The notes beneath the pieces were generated by a model that was given only the letters and a program-made list of their open reading frames with translations, ran no database searches and was not told where the DNA came from. A stretch of DNA of 64,000 nucleotides, taken from Liopterus haemorrhoidalis (Eukaryota; Arthropoda; Insecta; Coleoptera; Dytiscidae). The stretch covers positions 1,240,001 through 1,304,000 of the forward strand of contig OZ020611.1 in NCBI GenBank assembly GCA_963971575.1, in the 5' to 3' direction. Below are positions 20,552-30,410 of the stretch, one piece after another. Position 1 is the first letter of the stretch; the number at the start of each line of letters is the position of its first letter. Made by a program: the position numbers and the translations under genes.

Positions 20552-21056
20552 GCAGAGAGAAAATGGATCGTAGGTTTTTATGGACCCAAAAACTAAAAAT
20601 GGGCAAAAATCCAAGCCCATGCATGCATGCTTGCTCGTTGCATTTTATGGAAAGTGATTTTTTACGTCCAAAAAGACTGAAAAAAAGCATTTATCCCACC
20701 CAAAATTTGCCTAAATCATCAGTTGATATATTAAAAGGCCCTTCTACTTTTTCAGGCAGAGATATTAATTTTTATTAATATATTTACCATATTTTTGTTA
20801 TTATATTGACAGACAATCAAAAATTAAAAATACAATGAAAACTAAAAATTTCCTTGAAATTTCTTTGAATAGTATATTATTACATATCTGGTAAATCGTA
20901 GATTACCTTTAAATTTAAAAAAGCTCGGAAAACAGGAAAAATACAACTCGTGTTCATTTTTACCATGTAAACAAATACACGAGTAACAGTTTAATGTCAC
21001 TTTCGAGTGTTCCAGCTTTGCCGCATATGGCGCTGCGATCTTAAAAAGTTTCCCCT

Positions 21057-21418
21057 ATTTATCGTCGAAATTACAGTTATCGTATAAGAGCGGGAAATTC
21101 ATAAACAACATTTCTTCTTCTTAATATATTTTGTGACAAATCTATCGCACTTTTGTCCCATTTCCGATGCACGTGACATCTGTGAGTGTCTTTCTGAACT
21201 ACAACGTAAAAGAAACGGAAACTGTCAACTTCTCTATCAGCTAAATATTTAAGTTTCAGCGCTAAAATCAACTAGCGCCAAGAGATGGACAATAACCTAT
21301 TTTCTTTTTCTTTGTAAACAAAACAAAAATAACCTTGGTACTTGTTGACAAGTTGTTAAAATTAGTGAACTGTTTACCCACTTGTATTTATTAAGAATAT
21401 TAATATAGTTTAAAAACT
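21057..21418 (+). promoter_or_regulatory. Upstream region of NAXD copy 4
   Basis: It is not similar to the upstream modules of copies 1-3, except for a short run at 21428-21448 (tttagtgagtttcaaata) that corresponds to their 5' UTR. The minus-strand frame 21077-21271 is not convincing. Promoter function is inferred from position. Confidence 0.4.
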
Positions 21419-22414
21419 GTGTTTAAATTTAGTGAGTTTCAAATAATGGATCAAAAAAGTTTAATATATTTAACTGAAACAATGAGTTATAAAATAAAAA
21501 CTCTTGATAATTTAACACTGGAATTTGGTTCGCGATATTTGGCACCGAAACTTTTGGATGGAGTACAAAAAGGACTGGGTGGTGTTATTGGTATTGTTGG
21601 TGGCTCTGAAGATTTTAGTGGCGCTCCCTACTTTACCGGCATTGCTGCTTTAAGAACTGGCGCTGATTCTGTTCACTTATTTTGCCACGTAAGAGAAACT
21701 GCATATGCCCTTAAATCTTTCTGTCCAGACTTAATAGTCCATCCAGTTTTAAAAGAAGATCATACACTGGGTAAAATAACACAGTGGTTACCACAAATAA
21801 ACGTTTTAATTATTGGACCAGGATTAACCGATACGTATTTCACTAGACAATTAATTAAAGATCTTGTTAAAACTTGTAGATTAATGGAAAAACCAATTAT
21901 TATTGATGGAAAAGCTTTAATAAAAATCGTTGATAAACCAGAAATCATTAAAGACTATCCTGGCGTTATTTTAACTCCAAACGCGCAGGAATATAAAAGT
22001 CTGTTTGACAACAAAGAACCTAACCAAAAAATACTTGACACCTTTGGTTATAAGTGTGTTGTTTTAAAAAAGGGGACAGTTGATGAAATATATAGTGCTG
22101 ATTCAAAAGGATTTGGTCCGACAGGTGGCTCTGCCCGACGGTGTGACGGTCAAGGTGATTTTTTAATCGGTGTTTTAGCCACTTTTTACAATTGGGCGCT
22201 ACATCAATCTTACGATATCACAAGAGTGTTTTCTGCGTGTTACGCAGCTAGTAAACTTACCAAAGAATGTAATGCAAGAGCCTATAATGAATTAGGAAGA
22301 GGAATGATAACTAGCGATATGGTTGATAAAATCGGTAAAGTATTTAAAGAAAATTTTGAAGGTAGCAGTGTCATCTGTGAAGGCCTAAGTGAACTACAGT
22401 CTCAGCAACACTGA
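21419..22414 (+). CDS. NAXD: NAXD-like (S)-NAD(P)H-hydrate dehydratase paralog, copy 4
   Basis: 331 residues from the first Met. The Met at 21482 (residue 22, MSYKIKTLD) aligns with the starts of copies 1-3, and the DNA before it matches their 5' UTR, so the shorter 310-residue form is favoured. Motifs: GGS at 61-63, GAPYFTG near 68, GPGLT near 133, DGKAL near 166 (canonical DADGL, so Asp is replaced by Lys), TPNAQEY, LKKG and RRCDGQGD. It is intermediate between copy 5 and copies 1-3, and closer to copy 5 in the VHPVL region. The C-terminus runs past the usual KVFKENFE end with about 16 extra residues (GSSVICEGLSELQSQQH), and the DNA encoding the end is duplicated just downstream. Single exon. 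The minus-strand frame 21760-21948 is a shadow. Confidence 0.93.
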   Translation: MFKFSEFQIMDQKSLIYLTETMSYKIKTLDNLTLEFGSRYLAPKLLDGVQKGLGGVIGIVGGSEDFSGAPYFTGIAALRTGADSVHLFCHVRETAYALKSFCPDLIVHPVLKEDHTLGKITQWLPQINVLIIGPGLTDTYFTRQLIKDLVKTCRLMEKPIIIDGKALIKIVDKPEIIKDYPGVILTPNAQEYKSLFDNKEPNQKILDTFGYKCVVLKKGTVDEIYSADSKGFGPTGGSARRCDGQGDFLIGVLATFYNWALHQSYDITRVFSACYAASKLTKECNARAYNELGRGMITSDMVDKIGKVFKENFEGSSVICEGLSELQSQQH

Positions 22415-22593
22415 TTATTTTAATGTTTTATAAACTAATAAAAACCTTCGTTGTTATTAGTGATATGGTTAATGAAATCGGTAAAGTATTTAAAGATAAT
22501 TTCGAAGGTAGCAGTGCCATCTGTGAAGGCCTAAGTGAACTACAGTCTCAGCAACACTGATTATTTTAATGTTTCATAAACTAATAAAAACCA
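22312..22593 (+). repeat. Tandem duplication of the copy 4 gene end, reaching into copy 5
   Basis: About 140 bp (gatatggttgataaaatcgg through ataaactaataaaaacc) occurs twice in a row: 22317-22447, then 22462-22593. The second copy includes a duplicate coding tail and stop for copy 4. Its end (atgtttcataaactaataaa) contains the first possible start codon of copy 5 at 22569. Confidence 0.88.
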
Positions 22594-23495
22594 TTGTTAC
22601 AACAAGAAATATGAGTTGTGTTAAAATAGTTGACGGTTCTAAATTAGAGTGTATTTCTCGTTGTTTAGCACCAAAGTTAACGGATGGTAAACATAAAGGT
22701 CAAGCTGGTAGGATTGGTATAGTAGGTGGCTCCCTCGAATACACAGGCGCACCATATTTCGCCGGTATATCAGGTTTGAAAATCGGCGCAGATTTAATTC
22801 ACGTCTTTTGCGCTAAAGAAGCGGCTGTTGTTATCAAATCTTATAGTCCTGAACTGATTGTACACCCTGTTTTGGATGATAAAACTGCAATTGAGAAGAT
22901 AAAACCATGGCTAGAGCGACTACATGTTCTTGTAATTGGACCAGGATTAGGACGAGAGGAAGAAACGTTAAATACAGTTACTGAATTGATAAAAGTGTGC
23001 AGATCTGTTGAAAAACCATTAGTAATTGATGCAGATGGATTGTTTTTAGTATCTCAAAAACCAGATGTTATTAAAAACTATCCTGGAGTCATTTTAACAC
23101 CAAATGCAATGGAATATTATCGTATTTTTGGTAATGACGATCAACCTAACCTCAAATTAGCGGAATTGTTTGGTGAAAAATGTGTTGTTTTTAAAAAGGG
23201 ACAGATAGACGCATTTTACAGTGTTGATTCTGTTGGTTATGGCCCTGTTGGTGGGTCTGGGCGTCGTTGTGGGGGGCAGGGGGATTTATTATCGGGATCT
23301 TTGGCTGTTTTTTATTTCTGGGCGCTGGAACAATCATGTGATACGTTACTTGTTTTTTCGGCTTGTTACGCTGCTAGTAAATTAACTAAAGAATGCAATG
23401 CGAAAGCGTTTAAACGGCTAAAAAGATCTATGACTACCACAGATATGATTCAGGAAATTGGAAATGTGTTTGATGAAAATTTTGAAACTGATTAA
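22569..23495 (+). CDS. NAXD: NAXD, (S)-NAD(P)H-hydrate dehydratase, canonical copy 5
   Basis: 308 residues with the complete family motif set: VGGSLEYTGAPYF at 52-64, GAD at 73-75, YSPELIVHPVL near 92-102, IGPGLG at 123-128, DADGL at 154-158, TPNAMEY at 177-183, FKKG at 208-211, GGSGRRCGGQGD at 228-239 and a C-terminal RSMTTTDMI near the end, all as in animal NAXD. It should dehydrate the S-form of NAD(P)H hydrate using ATP or ADP, working with an epimerase (NAXE) encoded elsewhere. The first Met gives a 14-residue basic, Ser/Thr-rich leader that could be mitochondrial. The Met at 22611 (MSCVKIVD) aligns with the other copies and would give a cytosolic form. The leader overlaps the duplicated copy 4 end, so the longer start may be fortuitous. 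It lies 155-197 bp after copy 4. Single exon, unlike vertebrate NAXD genes. Confidence 0.96.
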   Translation: MFHKLIKTIVTTRNMSCVKIVDGSKLECISRCLAPKLTDGKHKGQAGRIGIVGGSLEYTGAPYFAGISGLKIGADLIHVFCAKEAAVVIKSYSPELIVHPVLDDKTAIEKIKPWLERLHVLVIGPGLGREEETLNTVTELIKVCRSVEKPLVIDADGLFLVSQKPDVIKNYPGVILTPNAMEYYRIFGNDDQPNLKLAELFGEKCVVFKKGQIDAFYSVDSVGYGPVGGSGRRCGGQGDLLSGSLAVFYFWALEQSCDTLLVFSACYAASKLTKECNAKAFKRLKRSMTTTDMIQEIGNVFDENFETD

Positions 23496-23739
23496 TTTGT
23501 TAAATAATGACTGTATTTTTGTAAACTTGTTAAAAATATGTAAAAGTGTTTAAATATAACCATGTACGTAATAATTATTTGTTTAATTTATTTGAAACTT
23601 ATTTACTTTGCGAGCTGTTAACTGCAACTTACAAATCACACATGTACGAGCAGTTGCATATACTAAAGGCACAGTTACAGCTACATTTCTTTATAAAGTG
23701 GAAAATGAAAATTGTGAATAGTCTGTAGAGTAGTATATA
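23496..23739. other. Short AT-rich spacer after NAXD copy 5
   Basis: No gene. The small opposed frames (23546-23728 and 23629-23829) are unconvincing. A poly(A) signal for copy 5 is not obvious here. Confidence 0.4.
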
Positions 23740-24155
23740 CAGGATGTTTGTTTGAAACGGAACACCCCGAAAATTTCCTTTAATTGTAAAGTTACAAAAA
23801 TTCTTCAGAACAAAAGTTAAACTAAACAAAAAGGCCCATCTAAAGGTTACTATAAGAATTCTGAGGCACTTCCGGTTTCACCGCAAATGATATCAACTTT
23901 TGATCTAGCATAGGGAATCGATAATTTTATATTTTTTTCCTAAAAGACATTAAATTAGCTTTACAATGACACCAAAAAATCATATTTTTATGTTAACTAT
24001 TTCAAAATGGCGACTATTTATTTACAATGGTTGCCAAAATAATAATCAACATAAGTTTTACAAAGTTGAATGTAGCAAGCTTTGAAAACAATAAAAAAAG
24101 AAACAAAATATCTCTAAAATAAACTATTTGACTATTTAGAAAAAAAAAAAAACTA

Positions 24156-24617
24156 TTACTTTTTACAATTATTAAAAAAAAAAACATACAAATGTTCGAT
24201 CAAACCACCATTATTGTCCACACATTTTCTCATTCTTAATAAAAACTCTTCCATCGCCCTTATAAGAGTACACTCTTGGATATCCCGGATTGCACTACTA
24301 ACCCTTTCTTCTAAATCTTCTATCGTCGTTGGTGTTGTCCGATACACTCTATCTTTTAAATACCCCCAAACGAAAATATCCAATGGAGATCCGGCGATCG
24401 TGGAGGCCAGGGATTAAGTGAATGTGTTCCAATCCATTTATCTGGGTATTGGCCATTTAAATAGGCACACACGTTTCTAGCGTTATGAGCTGGTGCTCCA
24501 TCTTGTTGGAACCACATTCCTATCCTATCAGCAAGTTGCAAATCATCCAACAAATCCTCCACTTCATTTTGTAAAAAAATTAAATACCTGTTAACTCTAA
24601 GGCTGCCATGGTAAATA
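24156..24617 (-). pseudogene. Mariner transposase, C-terminal part, frameshifted
   Basis: The minus strand encodes a stretch around NRYLIFLQNEVEDLL, then MWFQQDGAPAHNARNV (second catalytic Asp) and WPPRSPDL. A one-base frameshift then moves the frame into PLDIFVWGYLKDRVY (third Asp), running to the end at 24156. The N-terminal 40 residues lie at 28424-28550 on the far side of the nested insert. The middle of the protein, about residues 40-210 with the first catalytic Asp, is missing from both sides, so an internal deletion occurred as well. Confidence 0.85.
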
Positions 24618-24821
24618 CAGGTGGGCCTCGTTTTACGCCGGTGTTACGTACCGGCGCAAAATATAGCGGCGCAAATCAAAGCAAAGAATGTTCATTCCAG
24701 AGACGGATTAGCATTCTATTCGAATTAATATTTTTGTTTTTTATTAAATTATTTTTGTTTTTTCTTTATTTATTACTTATATATACAGAAAATTATAATA
24801 TTATTACAGAACATATAAGCT

Positions 24822-25816
24822 GTTCACTTTTGTAAGAACACACTAGATCTGGTTATTTTGGTTACTTTTATGGTGTGTTACTGACTTAAAATGTCAATTA
24901 AAAATATTCCTTACGCTGTAAAACCGACTTTAGGTTGATAAGGTTGTGATCATTATAATTAAGATATCATTTTTCAATATGACATATGTCAAATGGATCA
25001 ACATTTTAAAAAAGTGACATTTTTTAATACCAACATGACATACAGCTTCAAAGGTGCAAACTATTGAAAACAAAATTCCCTCTTAGTTTGTTCTTACAAA
25101 AGTGAACCGTCTATATAAGCAGTTCACTTTTGTAAGAACAAATTAACAGGAAATTTTGTTTTCAACAGTTTGCACCTTTGAAGCTGTATGTCATGTTGGT
25201 ATTAAAAAATGTCACTTTTTTAAAATGTCGATCCATTTGACATATGTCATAATGAAAAATGATACAGTCTGTTTCAAACGCTTAGGCGGAACTAAATGGG
25301 AATTTCGTTCTTTTAGGTTGTCACGACAAGGGACCTTTCTTGGGTTATTTCATTTTTCATGTTGGAATGTCAAAATTTAAAATTACAACAATGAAACCAT
25401 GGAAACGAATGACCTATGTCAAAATTAAATTATTTTTTTATATATTTTAATGACAAAAAAATAAATAAATGGGAAATTGGTATTAAGAATTACACAAAAA
25501 ATCAAAATATAAAGAAAATGACATTTTAAAATGATATTAACCTTAACCAAAAAATGTTTATTGTAAGTATGATTTACAAAGCTTAAACAAAACGGCCGAA
25601 AAGCACGATTTAAGCGATGAAAGTAACTAAATTGCAAAATCTAGTTCCGCCTAAGCGTTTGAAACAGACTGTATCTTAATTATAATGATCATAACCTTAT
25701 CAATCTAAAGTCGGTGTTACAGCGTAAGGAATATTTTTAATTGACATTTAAAGTCAGTAACACACTATAAAAGTAACCAAAATAACCAAATCTAGTTTAT
25801 TCTTACAAAAGTGAAC
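24822..25816. mobile_element. Pair of small MITEs in head-to-head orientation
   Basis: Two copies of an approximately 290-bp element with ends gttcacttttgtaagaaca lie at 24822-25107 and 25122-25816, in inverted orientation to each other. They are separated and flanked by tata-containing sequence. The second is interrupted by the 407-bp MITE at 25265-25671. Their facing parts form a large palindrome. The frame 25156-25380 is not a gene. Confidence 0.82.
25265..25671. mobile_element. TA-flanked 407-bp MITE, copy 3
   Basis: Ends cagtctgtttcaaacgctta (with aggcggaact following) perfectly mirrored at the right. TA flanks at 25263-25264 and 25672-25673. Same length as copy 2. Confidence 0.92.
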
Positions 25817-25996
25817 TACTTATACAATACAATGCAACAATACGATACAAATAAACAAAAATTAAAACAGAAATCAAAATTATAATCAAAAATAAAAACA
25901 AAACCTTTGAAAGAATATTAAAAATTTATTTTTCTTTATTTTTTCTTTCACGCAGAAGGCTTATGTAAGGTTCCATAGATGTTTTGATATTTTTTA

Positions 25997-26227
25997 TTAT
26001 AGTTGAACTGCGTTCGCAATCATGATCTGGTCTTGCAAATGTCTTAATTTTTTAATTTTATCTGCATTTTTCATTATTGTAGTCACCGTTGATGGAGGTA
26101 AGTTTAGGCATCTACAAATCTTCGGACGAGTTTCACCATTCTCTATTCTTTTAATAACTTTAATTTTTGTCTCAATCGAAATAGACCTACGTTGTTTTCT
26201 ATCGTGTTTTGTAGATATATCATCCAT
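25997..26227 (-). pseudogene. CENP-B/pogo-type helix-turn-helix, transposase N-terminus
   Basis: The 76-residue frame begins MDDISTKHDRKQRRSISIET and contains KVIKRIENGETRPKICRCLN, then LPPSTVTTIMKNADKIK. This is the CENP-B N-terminal / psq-type DNA-binding domain found in Tigger, pogo and jerky-like transposases. It ends after about 70 residues. The tail after KIKKLRHLQDQ diverges, and no DDE part follows in any frame. It is a truncated transposase whose domain would bind the ends of the surrounding element. Confidence 0.88.
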
Positions 26228-26835
26228 TGGTATTAATGAAAATTATAATTATTACTCAATAATTTTAAATTAAATTTTAAAAGTAAGTTAATAAAAATAA
26301 TATAGAAAAATTAAAAATTATTAAATTTAGATTATATTAAATATTAGATTTAGATTTATTTACATTTAAATATGTACATATCATAAAGCAGACACTCTTA
26401 AGCAGTGGCGGCTGAGACAGGGAGGCGCTGGGACAGTGACCTCCTAAAAATTTTTAGTAAAAAAGCTAAATTTAATACTTTATTTATACTTCTTTAAAAT
26501 TGCGTTAAAGTAGCTAGATATATCTGCATATTTTTATTTTTATTATTTCTTATTCAAAGATTTTTCATATAAATGTTAGATTTAAAAAATTTAAATCAAG
26601 ACAACTCTTCCGAGCGTTGTTGGACACTCCACGGAGTGTCCAAAGATACAGCGTTGCCACATGCAATATCTAATGTTCTTATCTACATATGTAGCAAAAA
26701 TTTCCTAGTAACGGCAACAGCGGCGAAGGTTAGTGTTGCATGTATTAGTGAATTACGGCCGGTGTCCCGTAGCTTAGTTCGGTCGTTGTGATTTGTGACA
26801 AGTACTTAAACGTGAAAATGAATCGAATGAAGCAC

Positions 26836-26884
26836 GTTAGTTTTATTAAAATATACTGTATATTTTAATACAACTAACGTGTTT
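26836..26884. repeat. Short palindrome in the hAT element
   Basis: cacgttagttttattaaaat is followed after a short centre by a near-perfect inverse ending ctaacgtg. It could form a hairpin. Confidence 0.6.
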
Positions 26885-26913
26885 AACTATGAAACAAAAT
26901 TATTAATAAAAAA

Positions 26914-27545
26914 TCAGCTGTGGCCATCACAGGACCGACCGCCATTATAAAGTACTTGTATAAAATATATTCTAGCAGCAGAGTAGAAATAACTTGGCCT
27001 AATATTTTCTAACAGAGATAATATTTATCATGACCATGGAAACGTTACATATAAGTATGAAAATTTGAGACTACAAAATTTTACAAAAATTTATGACAAA
27101 TTTTTCGAAATTTTTCGTTTTATCAAAAAACATCTCAAATAAAAGTTATTAGTTATTGCATTTATAGCAACTTTTGTTAAATACATTTTTTCGAAATATT
27201 TTTCTGTTGCTAAATATTCGCAAAAATCTTAAAATCGACACGAGTAAACTCCCATTTTTAGTTAACCGATTTTTACCAAAAGTTGATCAACTCGTGCCAT
27301 TGATGGCAGAAGTTTAAATATGAAGTATCATAAAAATCCTTTTAGCCGAATTTGCTCTACACGTGTACACAGACAGACAAGCGGACGGACGGACAAATGG
27401 ACAGACGGACGGACAGACAGACCGACAGACATCGTGCTAAAAATAGTCAAAACGTTATGTAGGGACCTCAATTCGTGGAGATCCATCGAAATCTCGAAAT
27501 CGGTATGATCAAAATACCTCCCTTATATATGTTGGCGGTCGGTAA
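26914..27545 (-). mobile_element. (GTCY)n microsatellite-bearing repeat, copy inside the hAT element
   Basis: It matches 34510-35760 in inverted orientation, including aatcagctgtggcc at one end and ggcggtcggta at the other, with ccgaccgcc facing inverses near both ends. The (ACAG/ACGG)n run is at 27366-27430. The frame 27320-27508 is a translation of the microsatellite. The class is not determined. Confidence 0.7.
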
Positions 27546-28367
27546 AAATATGGGTCCTCATCGGCCAAAATTGAATATTTCCCAACAGGATAAAAATGGA
27601 AATAGAACATTTAATAGAAAGTTTAGTGAAAAACAATATTTAAATACAAGTTGGTTGTGTGGATGAGATAAATAAAATGTTTTTTTTTTTTGTTTCCTGT
27701 GTTTGATTTGTTCATCAGACGCATATGAAATAAAGAGAGTAAATAGTGTTAAAGATATTAAACATTGCAAAGATAAAGTTCTTAAACATAATGTGTCTCA
27801 TAAACATATGCATTATTCGGTCAAATTTGCCATGCTGGGATCGGTAAATATACGATTTCAACTTGATACTGCGTATAAACTTTCAATTAAAGAACATAAC
27901 TAAAAGGTTAAATCTAATATTTAAATACATGTGAATATGTGTAGGTATCTGCTTAATTAATAACCAAATATGTTATGTTTCTGACTACAAAGCATTGTCT
28001 TATTAATATTGCAATTTTAATAATAATAATAATAGAAGTAATAACTACAAAAATGATAATAATAATATTGACCATAAATCTTAATAAAAGTGCCAGATTT
28101 GTCAGTTTTTATAGTTGCAGAACATATTTTCAGGTATTTTTTATTTATTTACTTTTTTCTCGTATAACTATATTTTAATAGATATATATGGGAAAAAAGT
28201 GTCCCCCCAAATATTTTACTCACCAGCCGCTACTGCTCTTAAGCGAGTTAAATTTATTTTACAACTGAATACGTCTTAGTAGTGCGATTACTGCGACTGC
28301 GTAAACCACGAGACATCCCCGCTTCGACCCCTGAATCGTCGACACCCGACTCCGACGTTCAACTGTT

Positions 28368-28550
28368 TCAAAGCGGCGTTATTTTAAGGTCGCTGCCAAC
28401 CGGCGTAAAATAAGGCCCACCTGTAATTGGTCGCTGGGCCCTAGCCGCATTTCTTTGGCACTCTCCGTATATCAGAACCATATCTGTCATCTCTTCGTTG
28501 GTATATCGTACATAAACCATAATTAGGTACAAAAAACGACTTACTACCAA
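28368..28550 (-). pseudogene. Mariner transposase, N-terminal 40 residues
   Basis: The frame includes VYVRYTNEEMTDMVLIYGEC, the start of the helix-turn-helix typical of this insect mariner lineage. It then runs into the pogo-like insert at 28424 (after about AARAQRPIT). It is the first part of the transposase whose C-terminal part is at 24156-24617. Confidence 0.8.
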
Positions 28551-29043
28551 TTAATACATTTTTTTTTTTTTCAAACAAAAATAAACAAAATAAACTATTA
28601 AACTCTTGTTATTTATAAAACATTTAATTGAAAAATTAAAATTTAAGTTATTTTATGTTATTTCATATAATAACTAGTTATAACAGTTTATTTTAGAGAT
28701 ATTTTGTTTCTTTTTTTATTGTTTTAAAAGCTTGCTACGTTCAACTTTGTAAAACTTATGTTGATTATTATTTTGTAAATAAATGGTCGCCATTTTGAAA
28801 TGGTTAACATAAAAATATGACTTTTTGGTGTTATTGTAAAGCTAATTTAATGTACTTTTAGGAAAAAAATATAAAATTATCGATTCCCTATGCTAGATCA
28901 AAAGTTGACATCATTTCCTCAGAATACTTATAGTAACCTTTAGATGGGCCTTTTTGTCTAGTTTAACTTTTGTTCTGAAGATTTTTTGTATCTTTACAAA
29001 TAAAGGAGATTTTCGGGGTGCCCCGTTTCAAACAAACACCCTG

Positions 29044-29284
29044 TATATAGTAGAGTAGTGTCAACAATTCATCAGCATTGGCATCAGCAATTTAATTTAT
29101 GCCAACTTGTAAAATAATTATTTTTTATTTTAAACAAAAGAAAACTCTAGCTGTTATAGTTATGGCCCCAGTTGTCAAAAGCCCCAATTGTGAACGGCCC
29201 GAATTGTCTTACGGCCCCAGTTGTCTGGGTACCGTTTTATTTTAGCTTAGCTACAAATACATTTTTTCCAATCATTGTCCTATA
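29044..29284. repeat. Spacer with degenerate 16-bp tandem repeat
   Basis: About five units of an acggccccaattgtc type lie at 29163-29231 (for example ggccccagttgtc, gccccaattgtg, ggcccgaattgtc). The rest is AT-rich. Confidence 0.7.
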
Positions 29285-29489
29285 CCGGTGGCGAAGGGAA
29301 ACCTCCGCTAGACTTGCCCTCCCATAAATAAAAAATAATAATTTAATTTAAAATTAAGTTTTTTAAATATTTATTTGAATCTTCAAAAATACATCAAATT
29401 ATGTTCTATACAAATTGTTGTCCAAGGCTTGGTTTACTAGTTACGAATTAATAATCATAACCATGAAAACGTTACATATAAGTATGAAA

Positions 29490-30410
29490 AAATTTATGTA
29501 AAGTGTGAATATTCACACATTTCAGGGTTTCGCAGGTATATAATAAGTGAAGGCGGTATGCTGAGTGTGTAGGACAAATTTTACTTTGTAGTAATCACGG
29601 CAAAATGAACGATATTTTTAAAATAATTTATCGTCTGTTAATTATATAATAAGATAATTATTAAATTTACGCTCTTAAAAATTAAATACAACATTTGTCA
29701 AAATATAACTAGAATTTTGACAAAATAATTTCAACATAATAAAAATGCAAAAAAAAAAAACAAAAAATAAAATTCACTCAGTACTCCAACTCGAAACCCT
29801 TCGTTTACCAGCGAGTTTTATCTTACGACACCAGTGCTCTAACCAACAACGCCATCGTACGCCTTGCATGTGAGTGTCTTACATTGGTAAAACTTTTGTA
29901 CTTTGTGAACCAAAAACCACAAAAAATGCGTTATTTTCCGAAAACATAATCTGATCAAAAATTCCTGTTGTACTATTTCGGTTCACACCAATATACATTA
30001 CTTAGAATTTTTTTAGATTTTTAGTTTAAACCATCTGGGCTACAGGGTGTGGGACAAAATTTTTTTTGCACAATTTTGGCAAAAATTGCATCAAAATAAT
30101 TTATTTTGCAAAAATAAAAATTTGATCGTTAATCCACGTACTAAGGGCTTTCATTTGATACCCTACTCAGAATTTAAAAAAAATATTTTTGTTTTCGATG
30201 ACCACATATTTGTTTATATTTTTAGGGGGGTATGTTTTTTACATGTTTTAGTATTTTTCCTATGTGCGGGTCAAAGAGTTGTATAAGCATGCCAAATTTC
30301 AACTCTCTAGGTTTAGCCGTTTGGCTACTATTTTTACCGAACAGACAGACAGACAGACGACAAAATGACGGTATAAGGGTTTTTTGGTCATACCTACAAA
30401 ACCCTAAAAA
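29490..30410. mobile_element. gtgtgaa-family dispersed repeat, uninterrupted copy
   Basis: About 920 bp matching 9505-10484 plus 13226-13255. Near-terminal inverses are tttcagggtttcgcaggtat and tttagggttttgtaggtat (inverted). It contains a tRNA-like sequence (29780-29858) and a gacagacagac run near 30340-30360. The frames 30047-30286, 30222-30419 and 30232-30414 overlap each other and are non-coding. Confidence 0.7.
29780..29858 (-). repeat. tRNA-like sequence with Pol III boxes (SINE-type)
   Basis: On the minus strand, ttggttagagcactggtgtc is a good tRNA A-box region and gggtttcgagttggagta a B-box-like region. The acceptor stem is not complementary. It occupies the same place in its host repeat as the different tRNA-like sequence at 9907-9970. 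Confidence 0.58.

Larger units (their letters stand above)
19508..21056 (+). mobile_element. Decayed THAP element, copy 2, left-truncated and interrupted
   Basis: Sequence at 19508-19682 and 20551-21056 matches the element at 13407-14176, including its right end (aagtttcccct at 21046-21056). The left terminus is missing. An insertion at about 19683-20551 splits the THAP remnant. The small frame 20563-20778 (VCSLHF-like pattern, here ACSLHFMESDF) is the counterpart of 13673-13891. Confidence 0.75.
26403..28235. mobile_element. hAT element nested in the pogo-like element
   Basis: The ends cagtggcggctg and the inverse of cagtagcggctg are bounded by ctcttaag at 26395-26402 and 28236-28243, an 8-bp duplication typical of hAT. 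No hAT transposase frame is visible. It carries a microsatellite-bearing repeat (about 26914-27545) and AT-rich DNA. The small frames 26573-26791, 27703-27903 and 27975-28178 match nothing known to me. Confidence 0.87.
24618..28423 (-). mobile_element. Pogo/Tigger-like element nested in the mariner
   Basis: Inverted ends (caggtgggcctcgttttacg and the inverse of caggtgggccttattttacg) with TA at 24616-24617 and 28424-28425. The terminal caggtgggcctcgttttacg resembles the Tigger family end. It contains a CENP-B-type DNA-binding domain (25997-26227, minus), expected for pogo-like transposases, but no DDE domain. Most of its length is later insertions: a pair of small MITEs, the 407-bp MITE and a hAT element. 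Confidence 0.87.
23740..29043 (-). mobile_element. Mariner-type element with about 430-bp inverted ends, split by a nested pogo-like element
   Basis: The ends caggatgtttgtttgaaacg and the inverse of cagggtgtttgtttgaaacg are flanked by TA at 23738-23739 and 29044-29045. The inverted similarity continues inward for about 430 bp on each side (to about 24165 and 28600). Without the insert at 24618-28423 the element is about 1.5 kb. The transposase lies on the minus strand in pieces (28424-28550 and 24156-24617). The long inverted ends recall Tc3-like architecture. Confidence 0.88.
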
